Source: ENR-C587 sp942493235
Lineage (GTDB): Bacteria; Bacteroidota; Ignavibacteria; Kapaibacteriales; UBA2268
Reading direction: 5' to 3'
Assembly: GCA_942493235.1 (NCBI GenBank)
Contig: OW818676.1
Location: 4,030,001-4,094,000, forward strand
Length of the DNA stretch: 64,000 bases
Positions 15,226 to 24,377 of this stretch are shown here, one piece after another; within the stretch, counting starts at the first letter, position 1; every line of letters starts with the position of its first letter. The notes below the pieces were generated by a model. It did not search any database. It saw only the letters and a program-made list of their open reading frames with translations, and was not told the origin of the DNA. A program made the translations under genes and the position numbers.

Positions 15226-16728
15226 CTAATACTTTATTCTGTACTTTACTATTTCTAATTGGCTGCTACTGTTTACTTCACTGCATAAGATATAATCATC
15301 TTCAAAATAGAACGGTATTGAATTTTTAGTTGCTTTGATTGGTTCTTTGGTGATAGTATTCCCATCCATATCCAAAATAACGAAGTAATCATCTCTAAGT
15401 TTATTGTTTGGATTCGTCTCGTCTTCATTAAAATAGCTGATTAAAATTCTATCTTTTGTTGTATTGCAATGCAAAGCTGTAAAGAAAGATATTTTACTTC
15501 TAATATAATCAACACTATCTCTTGGTATATCTAATGGAATATCAAAATTGATTTCTTTGAATTCTTTTCCTAAATCAATTTCTTTTGAATAAATTAACTT
15601 TCCATTTTTATCATATTTACAGAAATAATCTGTCTTACCATCAATTGTATATATATTATTATTATTGTCAAGATTAAACTCTAATATACGCCATAATGGA
15701 GCAGCATTATTAATAAAATTATCCGCCGGCTTTCCGCATATACTAACTAAGTTCAAACTATCATCAAAAAATACTAATGCTTTTCTGTCATTCGACAGCT
15801 TTTCCATTTTTTTATCTTCCCCCATTTTCATATATACTTGCATAATAAATCTATTATCGCCAGTCAAATATAAAAAATAATTCAAGTATTTCTCTTGCGA
15901 TATATCATTAACAACTGATATATTCTTACTCGTTATAAAAGTGTCTTTTACTATATCATATTCATGTAGTATTTTGATAAAATTTGTCTTAGTAAATCCG
16001 TTATTTGTAAAGCAAAGGATACTATCTTTTATTTTCCATGATAATTGTGGAGTTGATTTATATCCTTTCAGTAAAGGATTTGCTGTCTGCTTAATATTCC
16101 GAAATATTTTTCCTATAGAATCACTTATAAAAAAATTAGCTAATGCTTTTTCGCGAATAATATACTGATTTCTTGATTTTACAAATAATACTTCTCTTAA
16201 ATGGTTTGTAAAATGTTTTAATCCGTTTTCAGTAACTTGGAATCGGCTAATTTCATCTAAGTTACTGTTTTTATTTTTAGTAACAACAGAATACAATTTA
16301 TATAAAGAGTCAATTTGGTTTACATTTAAATCAGGACTTCCAAGTTTTCCCTTCATTAATAGCTGACCTTTTCCGTTTAAAATAATTACTGCCGGCATAT
16401 TTGTTATATCAAAATGCTCTTTATAAATATCGCTTACATCTCCGATTACTTTACACTGCCATTCATTTTGTTTTTTCAATTCTTCAGCATCTGCTTGCTC
16501 TAAGCCGGAAACAAAAGAAACAAATTCAATTTTTTTGTTAAGTGAATAATTATAGAAAGCATTTAGATTTAATAAACATATAGAACAGTCTTGGGTACCA
16601 AAGAAAGTATAAATTCTAATCGTATAATCATGTTTTGAAATCACTTTGTATGATTTTGAATCTTCGCTTGAATAGGCATATTGAATAAATAGAAATATAA
16701 TAACAAACATAATTTTTATAATCTTCAT
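15226..16728 (-). CDS. exported thioredoxin-fold protein with large C-terminal domain
   Basis: 500 residues with a signal peptide (1-20, ending AYS). Residues about 34-145 look like a thioredoxin-like domain of the TlpA/AhpC-TSA type: CxxC as TQDCSIC (C48, C51), and a cis-Pro loop TNMPAVIILNGKG (P112). The remaining 350 residues are strand-rich, with repeated units such as RKALVFFDDSLNLVSICGKP and YCKYDKNGKLIYSKEID, suggesting a six-bladed beta-propeller as in Bacteroidetes 6-bladed propeller proteins. Probably a periplasmic or surface thiol-disulphide protein; its partner is unknown. AGGAGCC upstream supports the ATG at 16728. Confident of the domains, not of a role. Confidence 0.72.
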   Translation of the reverse strand: MKIIKIMFVIIFLFIQYAYSSEDSKSYKVISKHDYTIRIYTFFGTQDCSICLLNLNAFYNYSLNKKIEFVSFVSGLEQADAEELKKQNEWQCKVIGDVSDIYKEHFDITNMPAVIILNGKGQLLMKGKLGSPDLNVNQIDSLYKLYSVVTKNKNSNLDEISRFQVTENGLKHFTNHLREVLFVKSRNQYIIREKALANFFISDSIGKIFRNIKQTANPLLKGYKSTPQLSWKIKDSILCFTNNGFTKTNFIKILHEYDIVKDTFITSKNISVVNDISQEKYLNYFLYLTGDNRFIMQVYMKMGEDKKMEKLSNDRKALVFFDDSLNLVSICGKPADNFINNAAPLWRILEFNLDNNNNIYTIDGKTDYFCKYDKNGKLIYSKEIDLGKEFKEINFDIPLDIPRDSVDYIRSKISFFTALHCNTTKDRILISYFNEDETNPNNKLRDDYFVILDMDGNTITKEPIKATKNSIPFYFEDDYILCSEVNSSSQLEIVKYRIKY

Positions 16729-16780
16729 ATTCTGGCTCCTTTATTAATAGTAGCGAGCTTCCCCGCCGTGAAATGATAAA

Positions 16781-16948
16781 TTATGGTTTAAATACCCTTA
16801 CTTGAAAATTTCCGTTTGCATCTGTAGTAATACCTTCAAGATATACTCTCAAATTACTTAAAAATGGGAAATCTGGGCAATTGCCTATATCCATAGCTTC
16901 ATAAGCTTTGAATGTATAATTTCTTAGACAGCACAGACAATTGAGAAA
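16781..16948 (-). pseudogene. fragment resembling the C-terminus of an exported protein
   Basis: An open stretch of 55 codons ending in TAA (16781-16783), without a sensible start. It encodes RNYTFKAYEAMDIG, then NLRVYLEGITTDANGNFQ and a short tail ending FKP. The composition and the TTDANGNFQV phrase resemble the ends of beta-sandwich surface proteins. It may be the remnant of a gene lost by deletion between the neighbouring minus-strand genes, or chance. Weak call. Confidence 0.3.
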
Positions 16949-16999
16949 TTATCTGTGTATTTATAATTTCTATATAAAAATATCAATTGATATTAATTG

Positions 17000-18430
17000 C
17001 TACTTATTCCAAATTATCATTATTGTCTTTGCTATTTCAGTATTATCAAGATATTTGCCACGTTTAATATCTATCTCGTCAGCATAAATATGGAAATGTT
17101 CACTTCCGGCTCCTTTAGCAAATAGTGGCACTAACGAATTAGTATGATTTGTCGTATTCCATTGAATATTCGGTAGCTTACCTTTTTCGGATTTAGTTAA
17201 TTGCTCCCAATTTTCTGATTTACCCGTAAATGGTTTAGTGATGTAGCCGGTTTCGTGGTCTGCGGTAATAATTAGTAAAGTCTCGTCCCAATTGGAATTA
17301 GTCTCTACCCAGTCAATCACCGCATTAACAGTATTATTAAAGCGAATCTCTTCGGCAATCATTCTGCCGGTTTGATTAGAATGTGCAGCCCAGTCAATAG
17401 CACCGCCCTCTATCATTAGGAAAAATCCGTTTTTATTATTGTCTAATACATTAATTGCTCCGAGAGCCATAGTGCTAAGCTCGGGTACATTAGTATTCCC
17501 GTATGCAATCAATGAATCAGGGTCTTCGCTATTTATAGCCGTACCTTTAAAATAATCGACATCTTGCAGTCCGCGTTCCTGCTGTAATGTTTTATATACT
17601 TGAGCAGTTCCTAAAACTCTTTTTGGGGTATTGCCTTTGGTCAGTTTCTCAAATTCTTTTTTTGTTTCAATAAAAGTCCAAGCGTCCGGAGCTCCGTCGT
17701 TGTCAATATCTTTTACGGTTTTCTTAGAGTCGGAATAATTATAAGTCATATCACCGCAAGTCAAAAACTGCCAAGTTAGGGAGTCCCCTACATATTTAAA
17801 AGTTTTAGCATTATCTCTTTTCTTCCCGTTTTCGTCGTAGTAGGGATGCCCACAACCCATGATTACGTCAATTTTAGAGTCCAATATCATACTTTTTGCA
17901 ATTTCGGAATAATTGTCTCTATTTTTATTATGAGTAACAAATGTAGCAGGTGTAGCATGGCACCATTGTACAGAAGTAACTACTCCGGCTGACTTGTTTT
18001 TTGCTTTGGCAAATTCAGTCAAATTTAGCAATTCTTTCTTTTTATCAATGCTAAATCCTACAGAACCATTATAAGTTTTATATCCGGTAGCAATTGCCGT
18101 TCCTGCAGCAGAAGAGCAAGTAATGTCGTTTTTGACATAATTAAAATCGCTCCAAGCTTTATCGGTATTATATGCTGCAACCGGATACCAAACAGAATCC
18201 CCAATATCTGCCATACCCGGGTATGTACTTACGAAATATTTAATAGGGAATTTTTCATATTTTTGAGAATTGAACTCGCCATATTGATATAAATCAGTTG
18301 CTTGAATATGATTATACCCACAGCCGTCGCTAATCATAATTATTATATTTTTAGGAATTTTACCTTGAGAATATGAACTATTTGACGAAATTATAAAAGC
18401 TAAAAGCACTAGTAATATATATTTTTTCAT
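17000..18430 (-). CDS. phoA: alkaline phosphatase (PhoA family)
   Basis: 476 residues with a signal peptide ending near SSYSQ, so periplasmic or secreted. Releases phosphate from organic monoesters. Metal-binding Asp35 in IMISDGCGYNH; the nucleophile region reads DITCSSAAGTAIATGYKTYNG, which aligns Ser106 with E. coli Ser102 and puts Cys105 where E. coli has Asp101. The substrate Arg is probably in THNKNRDNY. Further metal ligands: MIEGGAIDWAAHSN and ITADHETG. All core residues except the D-to-C change are present. It is 20 bp downstream of an SDR gene on the same strand, so the pair is probably co-transcribed. No Pho box could be recognised. Confidence 0.92.
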   Translation of the reverse strand: MKKYILLVLLAFIISSNSSYSQGKIPKNIIIMISDGCGYNHIQATDLYQYGEFNSQKYEKFPIKYFVSTYPGMADIGDSVWYPVAAYNTDKAWSDFNYVKNDITCSSAAGTAIATGYKTYNGSVGFSIDKKKELLNLTEFAKAKNKSAGVVTSVQWCHATPATFVTHNKNRDNYSEIAKSMILDSKIDVIMGCGHPYYDENGKKRDNAKTFKYVGDSLTWQFLTCGDMTYNYSDSKKTVKDIDNDGAPDAWTFIETKKEFEKLTKGNTPKRVLGTAQVYKTLQQERGLQDVDYFKGTAINSEDPDSLIAYGNTNVPELSTMALGAINVLDNNKNGFFLMIEGGAIDWAAHSNQTGRMIAEEIRFNNTVNAVIDWVETNSNWDETLLIITADHETGYITKPFTGKSENWEQLTKSEKGKLPNIQWNTTNHTNSLVPLFAKGAGSEHFHIYADEIDIKRGKYLDNTEIAKTIMIIWNK

Positions 18431-18450
18431 TGTTAATTATCCTTATTAAT

Positions 18451-19173
18451 TTATAAATCGCCCGTTACGGGACGTAAAACAATTTCTTCAATGCAGACAG
18501 AAGTTGTTAAAGACTGAATAACTATATCGCCCATTATCTGACCAATCTCGCTTGGCTTCATCATTAGTTCACCAAATTTTTCTACTTGTCTCGGGTCCCA
18601 GATTTCAGTTGATGTAGCTCCGGGATAAACATTTATCACCTTAATATTCGATTTTTTAACTTCCTCTCGCAATGAATTACTCAATGCCATTAGCCCTGCT
18701 TTCGTAGCGGAATATAATCCGGAACCGGCGAACGCTTTTTGAGCAACAACAGATATTATATTTATAATATTACCGCTTTTAGTATCTAACATATCGGGAA
18801 GTACAGATTTAATACATCTATATGAACCTTTCAAATTTACTTCTAACATATTATCAAATTCTTCTATACTGCTTTTAGCTATCGAATTAAAAGCAATTAC
18901 TCCGGCATTGTTCATTAACACATCTACTTTACCAAATTTTTCTTTAATCATTGAATAGGTATGGCTAACTTCGTCATTAGATTTTAAATCGCATTTAGTA
19001 ATTATTATGTTATTCTTATTATTAAGATATTGATTGGCTTTATCAATTGAGCTTTGATTGCTTGAAGATAATATCAAATTACAATTTGTGCCTGTCAGAT
19101 ATTTTGCAGTTTCAAAGCCGATACCGCGAGTGCCACCTGTAATCCAGATTACTTTACCGGAAAGGTTTTTCAT
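18451..19173 (-). CDS. short-chain dehydrogenase/reductase (SDR)
   Basis: 240 residues, cytoplasmic. Classical SDR: cofactor motif TGGTRGIG near residues 12-19, NNAGV (about 91-95), and the catalytic YSATK with the Ser in NIISVVAQ upstream. A Ser follows strand 2 (ILSSSNQ), and an Arg sits in the Gly motif, which favours NADP over NAD. Substrate unknown. The upstream partner of the alkaline phosphatase gene, 20 bp apart. The end (CIEEIVLRPVTGDL) is typical of the YdfG/serine dehydrogenase-like and sepiapterin reductase-like subgroup. Confidence 0.88.
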   Translation of the reverse strand: MKNLSGKVIWITGGTRGIGFETAKYLTGTNCNLILSSSNQSSIDKANQYLNNKNNIIITKCDLKSNDEVSHTYSMIKEKFGKVDVLMNNAGVIAFNSIAKSSIEEFDNMLEVNLKGSYRCIKSVLPDMLDTKSGNIINIISVVAQKAFAGSGLYSATKAGLMALSNSLREEVKKSNIKVINVYPGATSTEIWDPRQVEKFGELMMKPSEIGQIMGDIVIQSLTTSVCIEEIVLRPVTGDL

Positions 19174-19616
19174 ATTTATCCTTCCTTTGTTAATAATTTA
19201 ATTCAATTTAATATATTCACTTGACGTATTTTTTTTATCTATCTTGTAATATATCAATAACTATTTCAATTATCAATTCAATTACCAAACGTTATAAACT
19301 GATTATACAAAAAAGGGGTTCTTCACTATTATGAGTAGGCAAGCAAATAAAGAAATCTTTCTTACAACAGCGTTAGCTGTTGAACATCGGTAATAAACAT
19401 TGTTTAGTCTCCACACTCTTTCTTATCTTTTGTTGTTAAAACAAGAGAGTGTTGTTGGTGTATCTCATTATGTTACCGATGTTTAACTCCTAACGGAGTT
19501 AAAATTAAAATCAAAGATGTTTATCCAATAAGATATCAAAAATCAATATTTGATATATAAGGATTTTCTTTATACTAATAACAATTATTTGCTAACCCAC
19601 TTAAAATAGCGAAGAC
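19174..19616. other. intergenic region with hairpin module A copy
   Basis: No gene seen. At 19362-19393 lies one copy of the window-wide hairpin module: CAACAGCGTTAGCTGTTG followed by AACATCGGTAA. A second related half, TTACCGATGTTTAACTCC, is found about 80 bp further in opposite orientation. The rest is AT-rich with no recognisable promoter for the SDR-phoA pair. Confidence 0.5.
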
Positions 19617-19641
19617 AAAAAAAAGGAGGCATTAAGCCTCC
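19617..19641 (-). terminator. terminator of adk
   Basis: On the minus strand, GGAGGCTTAATGCCTCC is followed by eight or more T residues. The stem is six perfect pairs. It lies 26 bp after the adk stop. Confidence 0.9.
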
Positions 19642-19666
19642 GATTTAAATATTTATTTATGTAAGT

Positions 19667-20317
19667 CTATTTATATCTGTCAAGTATCGGCTTAATATCT
19701 TTCAATACCATGTTAATATCTTGAAGACCGTTTATCATGTTAGTCATACTCTTTTCGTTATAATGCTTAACTAAGGGGCAAGTCTGATTATCATATACTA
19801 CTAATCGGTTACGAATCACCTCTTCATTATCGTCGCCACGCTGATATAAAGTAGCACCGTCAAAATCACATAGACCTTCAACTTTCGGTGGTTTAAACTC
19901 AAGATGATAGGAAGCTCCGCATTCAGGACATACCCTACGGGCAGCTAATCGCTTAACTAATATATCTTGAGGGACTTTCAGCACTAAAACCATATCCAGT
20001 CGCATATTCAACTTAGCAAGAATATCCTCTAAGGCATAAGCCTGTGGTATAGTTCTTGGAAATCCGTCAAGAATATAACCGTTGGCTTCTATGGGCTTGC
20101 TCATCTCTTCGGCGACTATATTAATCATAATTTCGTCGGGAACCAATTGACCACTTTCCCAATACTCTGCGGCTTTTACTCCAAGCTCAGACCCTAAAAC
20201 CAGACTTTTACGTAATAATTCGCCGGTTGATAGTTGAATCAAGTTATACTCGTCACAAATCATCTTTGCCTGTGTACCCTTACCGGCACCCGGAGGTCCT
20301 AAAAAAACTATATTCAT
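19667..20317 (-). CDS. adk: adenylate kinase, zinc-binding LID form
   Basis: 216 residues, the long bacterial form. Interconverts ATP + AMP and 2 ADP. P-loop GPPGAGKGT at 7-15, AMP-binding STGELLR (30-36) and GFPRT (85-89), and LID with a structural zinc site of Cys130, Cys133, Cys150 and Asp153 (CPEC ... CDFD). Zinc LIDs of the Cys3-Asp or Cys4 type are common in Gram-positives and several other phyla. Monocistronic: its own terminator follows and an 820-bp gene-free stretch precedes it. No standard promoter was found upstream. Confidence 0.97.
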   Translation of the reverse strand: MNIVFLGPPGAGKGTQAKMICDEYNLIQLSTGELLRKSLVLGSELGVKAAEYWESGQLVPDEIMINIVAEEMSKPIEANGYILDGFPRTIPQAYALEDILAKLNMRLDMVLVLKVPQDILVKRLAARRVCPECGASYHLEFKPPKVEGLCDFDGATLYQRGDDNEEVIRNRLVVYDNQTCPLVKHYNEKSMTNMINGLQDINMVLKDIKPILDRYK

Positions 20318-21042
20318 AGCAATATCCTAGAAATTATAAGTAAATATGCTTTTGGCATACCTTTCTGAAGTCAATATCGAATTAGTTGCTGATTTATTTT
20401 ATTTGAACTCTATATTTTTTACAATTATTTTGATTTTTATTCTGAATATATTTCTTAACATGCTTTATTATATATATTTAGTGCGTTAATAATTTTTTTG
20501 ATGATTTATTTATTTCAGCAATTTTAATTAATTTCCGAACATAATCAATATTCTGTTCTCGCTTTTAATAGCCAATAATATTTAAACTTTCACTATAAGT
20601 AGCCTGTTGAAATTTAAAAGTCCAAAAATTGTGTCATTAGTAACGTAGTATAGTATCCTTAACTTAACGATATTTAGATTTTTTGTTTCGCTCACTATAG
20701 AGTCTGTGTAAAATCCTTTCATTAAACCATTTTTCGACTAATAGCATTATTTAATGTCTTCCCCAAAAAAAAAGCTGCGTAATAAGTCGAAGTAATTCAT
20801 TTATAAGAAATCCAAGAGGCTGTCTAAAATTAATAATATTGCCAAACCATCATTCTGATGTAATGAAAAATCCAGAACTATTAACATTTAGCTTTGTCCG
20901 GATTCTTCACTGCACTGCTTATGACATAGTTCCAACTATTAATTTCAGTGAAAGTAAATAAGGATACATAATAATAATTATATTTCAAACTTTTTAAAAG
21001 ACTTTAGAGTGTGCCTATTTATGCTACTATATATTTAATATT
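20318..21042. other. long gene-free region with decayed mobile-element ends
   Basis: About 725 bp with no supported gene. At 20699-20713 is AGAGTCTGTGTAAAA, matching the end of the inner 10.6-kb element, without a partner. At 20816-20925 is a truncated copy of the palindromic repeat seen at 45-171 (GAGGCTGTCTAAAAT at its left end, CATTCTGATG, then GGATTCTTCACTGCACT), lacking the right terminus. The rest is AT-rich; no RNA gene was recognised. Confidence 0.55.
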
Positions 21043-21073
21043 TTGCTATTGTAAACAATATTACGTAATTTTG
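21043..21073 (+). promoter_or_regulatory. predicted sigma-A promoter of feoAB
   Basis: TTG at 21043-21045, exactly 20 nt, then TAATTTTG at 21066-21073, a full match to the Bacteroidetes consensus. The start of transcription would lie near 21080, 60 nt before feoA. A short imperfect dyad, ATTGTAAACAATATTA, sits inside the spacer and could be an operator; no Fur box was proven. Confidence 0.65.
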
Positions 21074-21138
21074 TGTGTCTTTAGACATGACTATTTAAAA
21101 GTTTAGAGATAGCTAATGTTTTTGAAAGAGAAAAATAA

Positions 21139-21372
21139 ATGAGTTTGACAGAAGCACCCATAGATATGATATTAAAAATAATTGCCATTGAGTCCGGAGA
21201 GCAAACTAAACGGAAACTAAGTTCTATGGGAATACAATTAGATAATAAATTGATAAAATTAAATAATACTCGCTGGGGACCGGTACTAATAAAGAATCCT
21301 GAAAACGGTATTTACCGTTTAGCATTAGGTAGAAAATTAGCTGAAAAAATCAGAGTAGCTTATGCCGATTAA
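21139..21372 (+). CDS. feoA: ferrous iron transport protein A
   Basis: 77 residues, an SH3-like small cytoplasmic protein. The family pattern is seen: an opening MSLTEAP, ESGEQTKRKLSSMGIQLDNKL (turn and 'lgi.pG' segment), and the closing YRLALGRKLAEKIRV. FeoA binds or regulates the FeoB transporter. Its last 11 bp overlap the start of feoB (21362), so the genes are translated together. Confidence 0.88.
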   Translation: MSLTEAPIDMILKIIAIESGEQTKRKLSSMGIQLDNKLIKLNNTRWGPVLIKNPENGIYRLALGRKLAEKIRVAYAD

Positions 21373-23287
21373 GAATATTGCATTAGTAGGGCAGCCCAAT
21401 TCCGGCAAAACAACAATATTTAATGTACTTGCTGATATAAAAACAAATTCTACAGGCTCTACTGTCGATATAGCTACTACTGAAATTGATGTCTTGGGTT
21501 CTCATTGCAGATTGATTGATCTGCCCGGTGCTTACTCTCTTAATGCAGTCGAACCTGCCGAAGAAATTACTCTTGAATATTTAATTAAAAACGATATTGA
21601 TATAATTGTTAATGTAATAGATGCTACTCTGCTCACTCGCGGATTAGAACTTAGTGTAGAGTTACTCGAATATGGGAAGCCCTTAATAATAGCATTAAAT
21701 ATGATGGACTTAGCTGAAAGGCACGGCATTAGAGTTCATTTTAATAAATTATCCGAATTGCTCGGAGTGCCCGTTGTTCCAATGACAGCTCTGTACGGAA
21801 AAGGTGCACGTGAATTAATACTAAAAATATACGATTGTTTTGGTAATCAATCATTTCCGACACAAGAAATTCACTATACCCATCATATAGAAGAGCATAT
21901 AGCTATATTATCCAAGCATATAATTCCAAATGAATATTCCATTAGAGGGAGTTCAAGGTTCTATGCAATTAAAGCAATTGAAGACCCGCGAATTTTACCC
22001 CAAAAATTATTAAGCGAAATCGAAAAGTATAAACATATTGCAGATAAAGACTTATTTGAGCATCACAAAAAGGATAATTTTGAAACAATAGCTCTTGAGC
22101 GTCATCATATCGCTATGCACTTATCAGAACAAGCATTTAAATTCGACAAAAAGAACAACAGATACTTGGGTGATAAATTAGACACATTATTGATGCACCC
22201 GATTCTGGGTTATGGATTTCTACTAATATTTTTTGCATTATATTTCTTTTCAATATTTTTTATCGGCAGCCAGCTCAGCTCAATAATGGAAGTTCCACTT
22301 ACATATCTGAACGAACTACTTAATCCGGTTAAAAATTACAATGAATTTCTATGGCATACTCTCAATGGTGCATTTCTGGGCGTAAGCGGTATATTGGGAA
22401 TTGTGTTACCATATTTCCTGCCATTAGTATTTCTGACTTCATTTTTTGAAGAGACAGGATATTTATCTCGAATTGCATTTTTGATAGATGGGCTCTTTCA
22501 TAAAATCGGACTGCACGGTAAGTCAGTTGCTCCTTTTGTTCTCGGATTCGGTTGCTCTATTCCGGCACTGTATGCCACTCGCATGATAGAAAACCCTAGA
22601 GACCGCAAGGTAACAGCGATTCTGATACCATTTATCCCCTGTAGTGCAAGAATAGCCGTAATATTCGCACTTACTTCAGGATTCACCGGCTCTAATGGTC
22701 CGATTTGGTCAATAATTGTATTTGCTTGGATATTATTAGTGATAGCTATTTCAGGTAAAGTACTTTCGAAAATATACTCTAAACCAATGGGATTAGTTCT
22801 TGAAATTCAAAAATTACAATTACCAAATTTAAAAATGACATTTAGAAGAACATGGTTTAAAATCAAGGACTTTATCAAGGAAGCTTTTATATTTTTATTA
22901 TTGGGTAGTATTATTTTAGGATGGATTGAATATTTTCATTTAGCAGTATATTTGGACTACATACTTAAGCCGTTAATAAACGGATTGCTTGAATTACCTG
23001 AGAAATTATCTTCTACTTTAGTATTCGGTTTTTTCCGAAAAGAGTTAATTATCGTAATGATGAATCAAGCACTCGGAATTCCTGCTTTCGCAACTTTACC
23101 GATGTCTATGCCACAAATTGTTGTTTTTATTATCTTTGTATCTCTTTATTTTCCTTGCTTTACTACTTTTGTAGTAATCATTAAAGAATTTGGGAAAAAG
23201 ATGGCTATATATTCTGCTATTTTCAGTGTGATAGTGGCTATATTATCTGCATATTTCTTTACATTATTATTCAAGCTGATATTATAA
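21362..23287 (+). CDS. feoB: ferrous iron transporter B
   Basis: 641 residues. Takes up Fe2+ across the inner membrane. The N-terminal G domain has G1 GQPNSGKT (10-17), G3 DLPG (53-56) and G4 NMMD (113-116). The membrane part holds two Gate motifs: FEETGYLSRIAFLID (with the LHGKSVAPFVLGFGCSIPA stretch) and the second one around GFFRKELIIVMMNQ; the conserved Cys of GFGCSIPA is present. It is shorter than the 770-residue E. coli protein, lacking extra C-terminal length, as in many Bacteroidetes. It overlaps feoA by 11 bp and ends 40 bp before a bidirectional terminator. Confidence 0.96.
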   Translation: MPIKNIALVGQPNSGKTTIFNVLADIKTNSTGSTVDIATTEIDVLGSHCRLIDLPGAYSLNAVEPAEEITLEYLIKNDIDIIVNVIDATLLTRGLELSVELLEYGKPLIIALNMMDLAERHGIRVHFNKLSELLGVPVVPMTALYGKGARELILKIYDCFGNQSFPTQEIHYTHHIEEHIAILSKHIIPNEYSIRGSSRFYAIKAIEDPRILPQKLLSEIEKYKHIADKDLFEHHKKDNFETIALERHHIAMHLSEQAFKFDKKNNRYLGDKLDTLLMHPILGYGFLLIFFALYFFSIFFIGSQLSSIMEVPLTYLNELLNPVKNYNEFLWHTLNGAFLGVSGILGIVLPYFLPLVFLTSFFEETGYLSRIAFLIDGLFHKIGLHGKSVAPFVLGFGCSIPALYATRMIENPRDRKVTAILIPFIPCSARIAVIFALTSGFTGSNGPIWSIIVFAWILLVIAISGKVLSKIYSKPMGLVLEIQKLQLPNLKMTFRRTWFKIKDFIKEAFIFLLLGSIILGWIEYFHLAVYLDYILKPLINGLLELPEKLSSTLVFGFFRKELIIVMMNQALGIPAFATLPMSMPQIVVFIIFVSLYFPCFTTFVVIIKEFGKKMAIYSAIFSVIVAILSAYFFTLLFKLIL

Positions 23288-23327
23288 AAATCGAATAATA
23301 AGAAATAAATGATATAACCAACTATAA

Positions 23328-23358
23328 AAAGTCCCATATCAGTTTGATACAGGACTTT
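23328..23358. terminator. bidirectional terminator between feoB and the Spy-like gene
   Basis: AAAGTCC and GGACTTT form the outer stem and TATCA/TGATA the inner one, with a CA/CA mismatch between and a 3-nt loop. A/T runs follow on both sides. It lies between convergent genes and can serve both. Confidence 0.75.
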
Positions 23359-23394
23359 ATTTAATTTATTCAAAAATGGATATGTTCCAATGCT

Positions 23395-23790
23395 TTATTT
23401 ATCCCTATTCACTTTTCTATCTTTCATTTTCTCAACAAAAGCTTGGAATTTGGTTTTTTGCTCAGGAGTCAAAATATCTTGTATTTGAGAAATCCTCGAA
23501 TCCATTATTTTCTTAACATCATCTTTTTTCTCATTTTTATCGTTCTTGTCTTTTATTGCTGCTTCTCTAAGCTCTTTTAATTCCTTTATAGTTTTATTAT
23601 TAATGTCTTTTAGTTTTGTTATTTGGTCTGCTGTTAAGTCTAAGCTCTTTGTAAGCCGTTCAGTTTGCTTTTCGAATCTTTCATTAGCGTTTTCGATTCT
23701 GTCTTTACCTCTTTGCTCTTGAGAATATGCACCGAATGTACACACCATCAGTACTAAACTGATTATTCCAATAATTTTAATATTTTTCAT
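23395..23790 (-). CDS. Spy/CpxP-like periplasmic protein with LTxxQ motifs
   Basis: 131 residues with a signal peptide (1-23, ending AYSQ). The mature part is almost wholly charged helix, with two LTxxQ-type motifs: LTADQITKLKDI (about 52) and LTPEQKTKFQAF (about 107). Spy and CpxP family members of this form are periplasmic chaperones or metal-stress sensors; CnrX/ZraP-like proteins share the motif. A Lys/Asp-rich stretch (KDKNDKNEKKDD) links the motifs. AAGGTAG upstream supports the start. Its location beside feoAB is convergent, so shared regulation cannot be claimed. Confidence 0.7.
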   Translation of the reverse strand: MKNIKIIGIISLVLMVCTFGAYSQEQRGKDRIENANERFEKQTERLTKSLDLTADQITKLKDINNKTIKELKELREAAIKDKNDKNEKKDDVKKIMDSRISQIQDILTPEQKTKFQAFVEKMKDRKVNRDK

Positions 23791-23974
23791 TACTACCTTT
23801 TTTATATATTTACAAACACAATTATTTTCTGTATAAATTTGACAATTTATAAGAAAATTGGTTTAAAAACCTCTATCATTTTTTTATTAACTATCAAATC
23901 ATATCCATCTTTCGAAGTTATGACTTTCCAAGTGCAAATAGCATTGAGAGAAAAAAAAAGAAAAAGGGAGTCCC

Positions 23975-24345
23975 AACTTACATTCTACCAATATTCAACA
24001 GCTAACGCTGTTGTAAGACCAGCCGTACAAACTCCTATTTCCTAATTCCCAATTCCTATCCCCGAACCCGAAAAAAGAACCACCCCGTCATCGCTTCGCG
24101 ATGCCACCCCTCCAATGGATGGGAATTTGAAGAAAGAGCCTCTAAACTGCTTTATTACCGATGTTCAACAGCTAACGTTGTTGGAAGAAAAGAACCTATT
24201 TCTCCCAAACTTCCAATTTCTTAATTCCTACTTTCAACTTTATAACTTTATATCTTGTCAAACTTTCATTTTACCAATATTCAACAGCTAATGCTGTTGG
24301 AAGAAAAGAATCCATTCAACCAATGCTTTTTCAATTTCCTAATTT
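23975..24345. repeat. repeat cluster I: hairpin modules A and C
   Basis: Three copies of the module CCAATATTCAACAGCTAACG...TGTTG (near 23988, 24163 and 24276; the middle has CCGATG) separated by T/C-rich filler. One copy of the second module (CACCCCGTCATCGCTTCGCGATG, then CACCCCTCC) is at about 24083-24113. The A stems are CAACAGC/GCTGTTG, with one GTTGTTG variant. The whole occupies the gap between the OmpA-like gene's 3' end and the Spy-like gene. The same modules recur at 41.5-42.3 and 45.4-46.0 kb. No protein is encoded. Confidence 0.75.
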
Positions 24346-24377
24346 CCACTTCCTATTTCTACTTTCAACTTTATAAC

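Noticed and set aside
23839..24045. Plus-strand 68-codon frame
   Set aside because: Runs into repeat cluster I; no start signal and low-complexity composition (KKRKRES).
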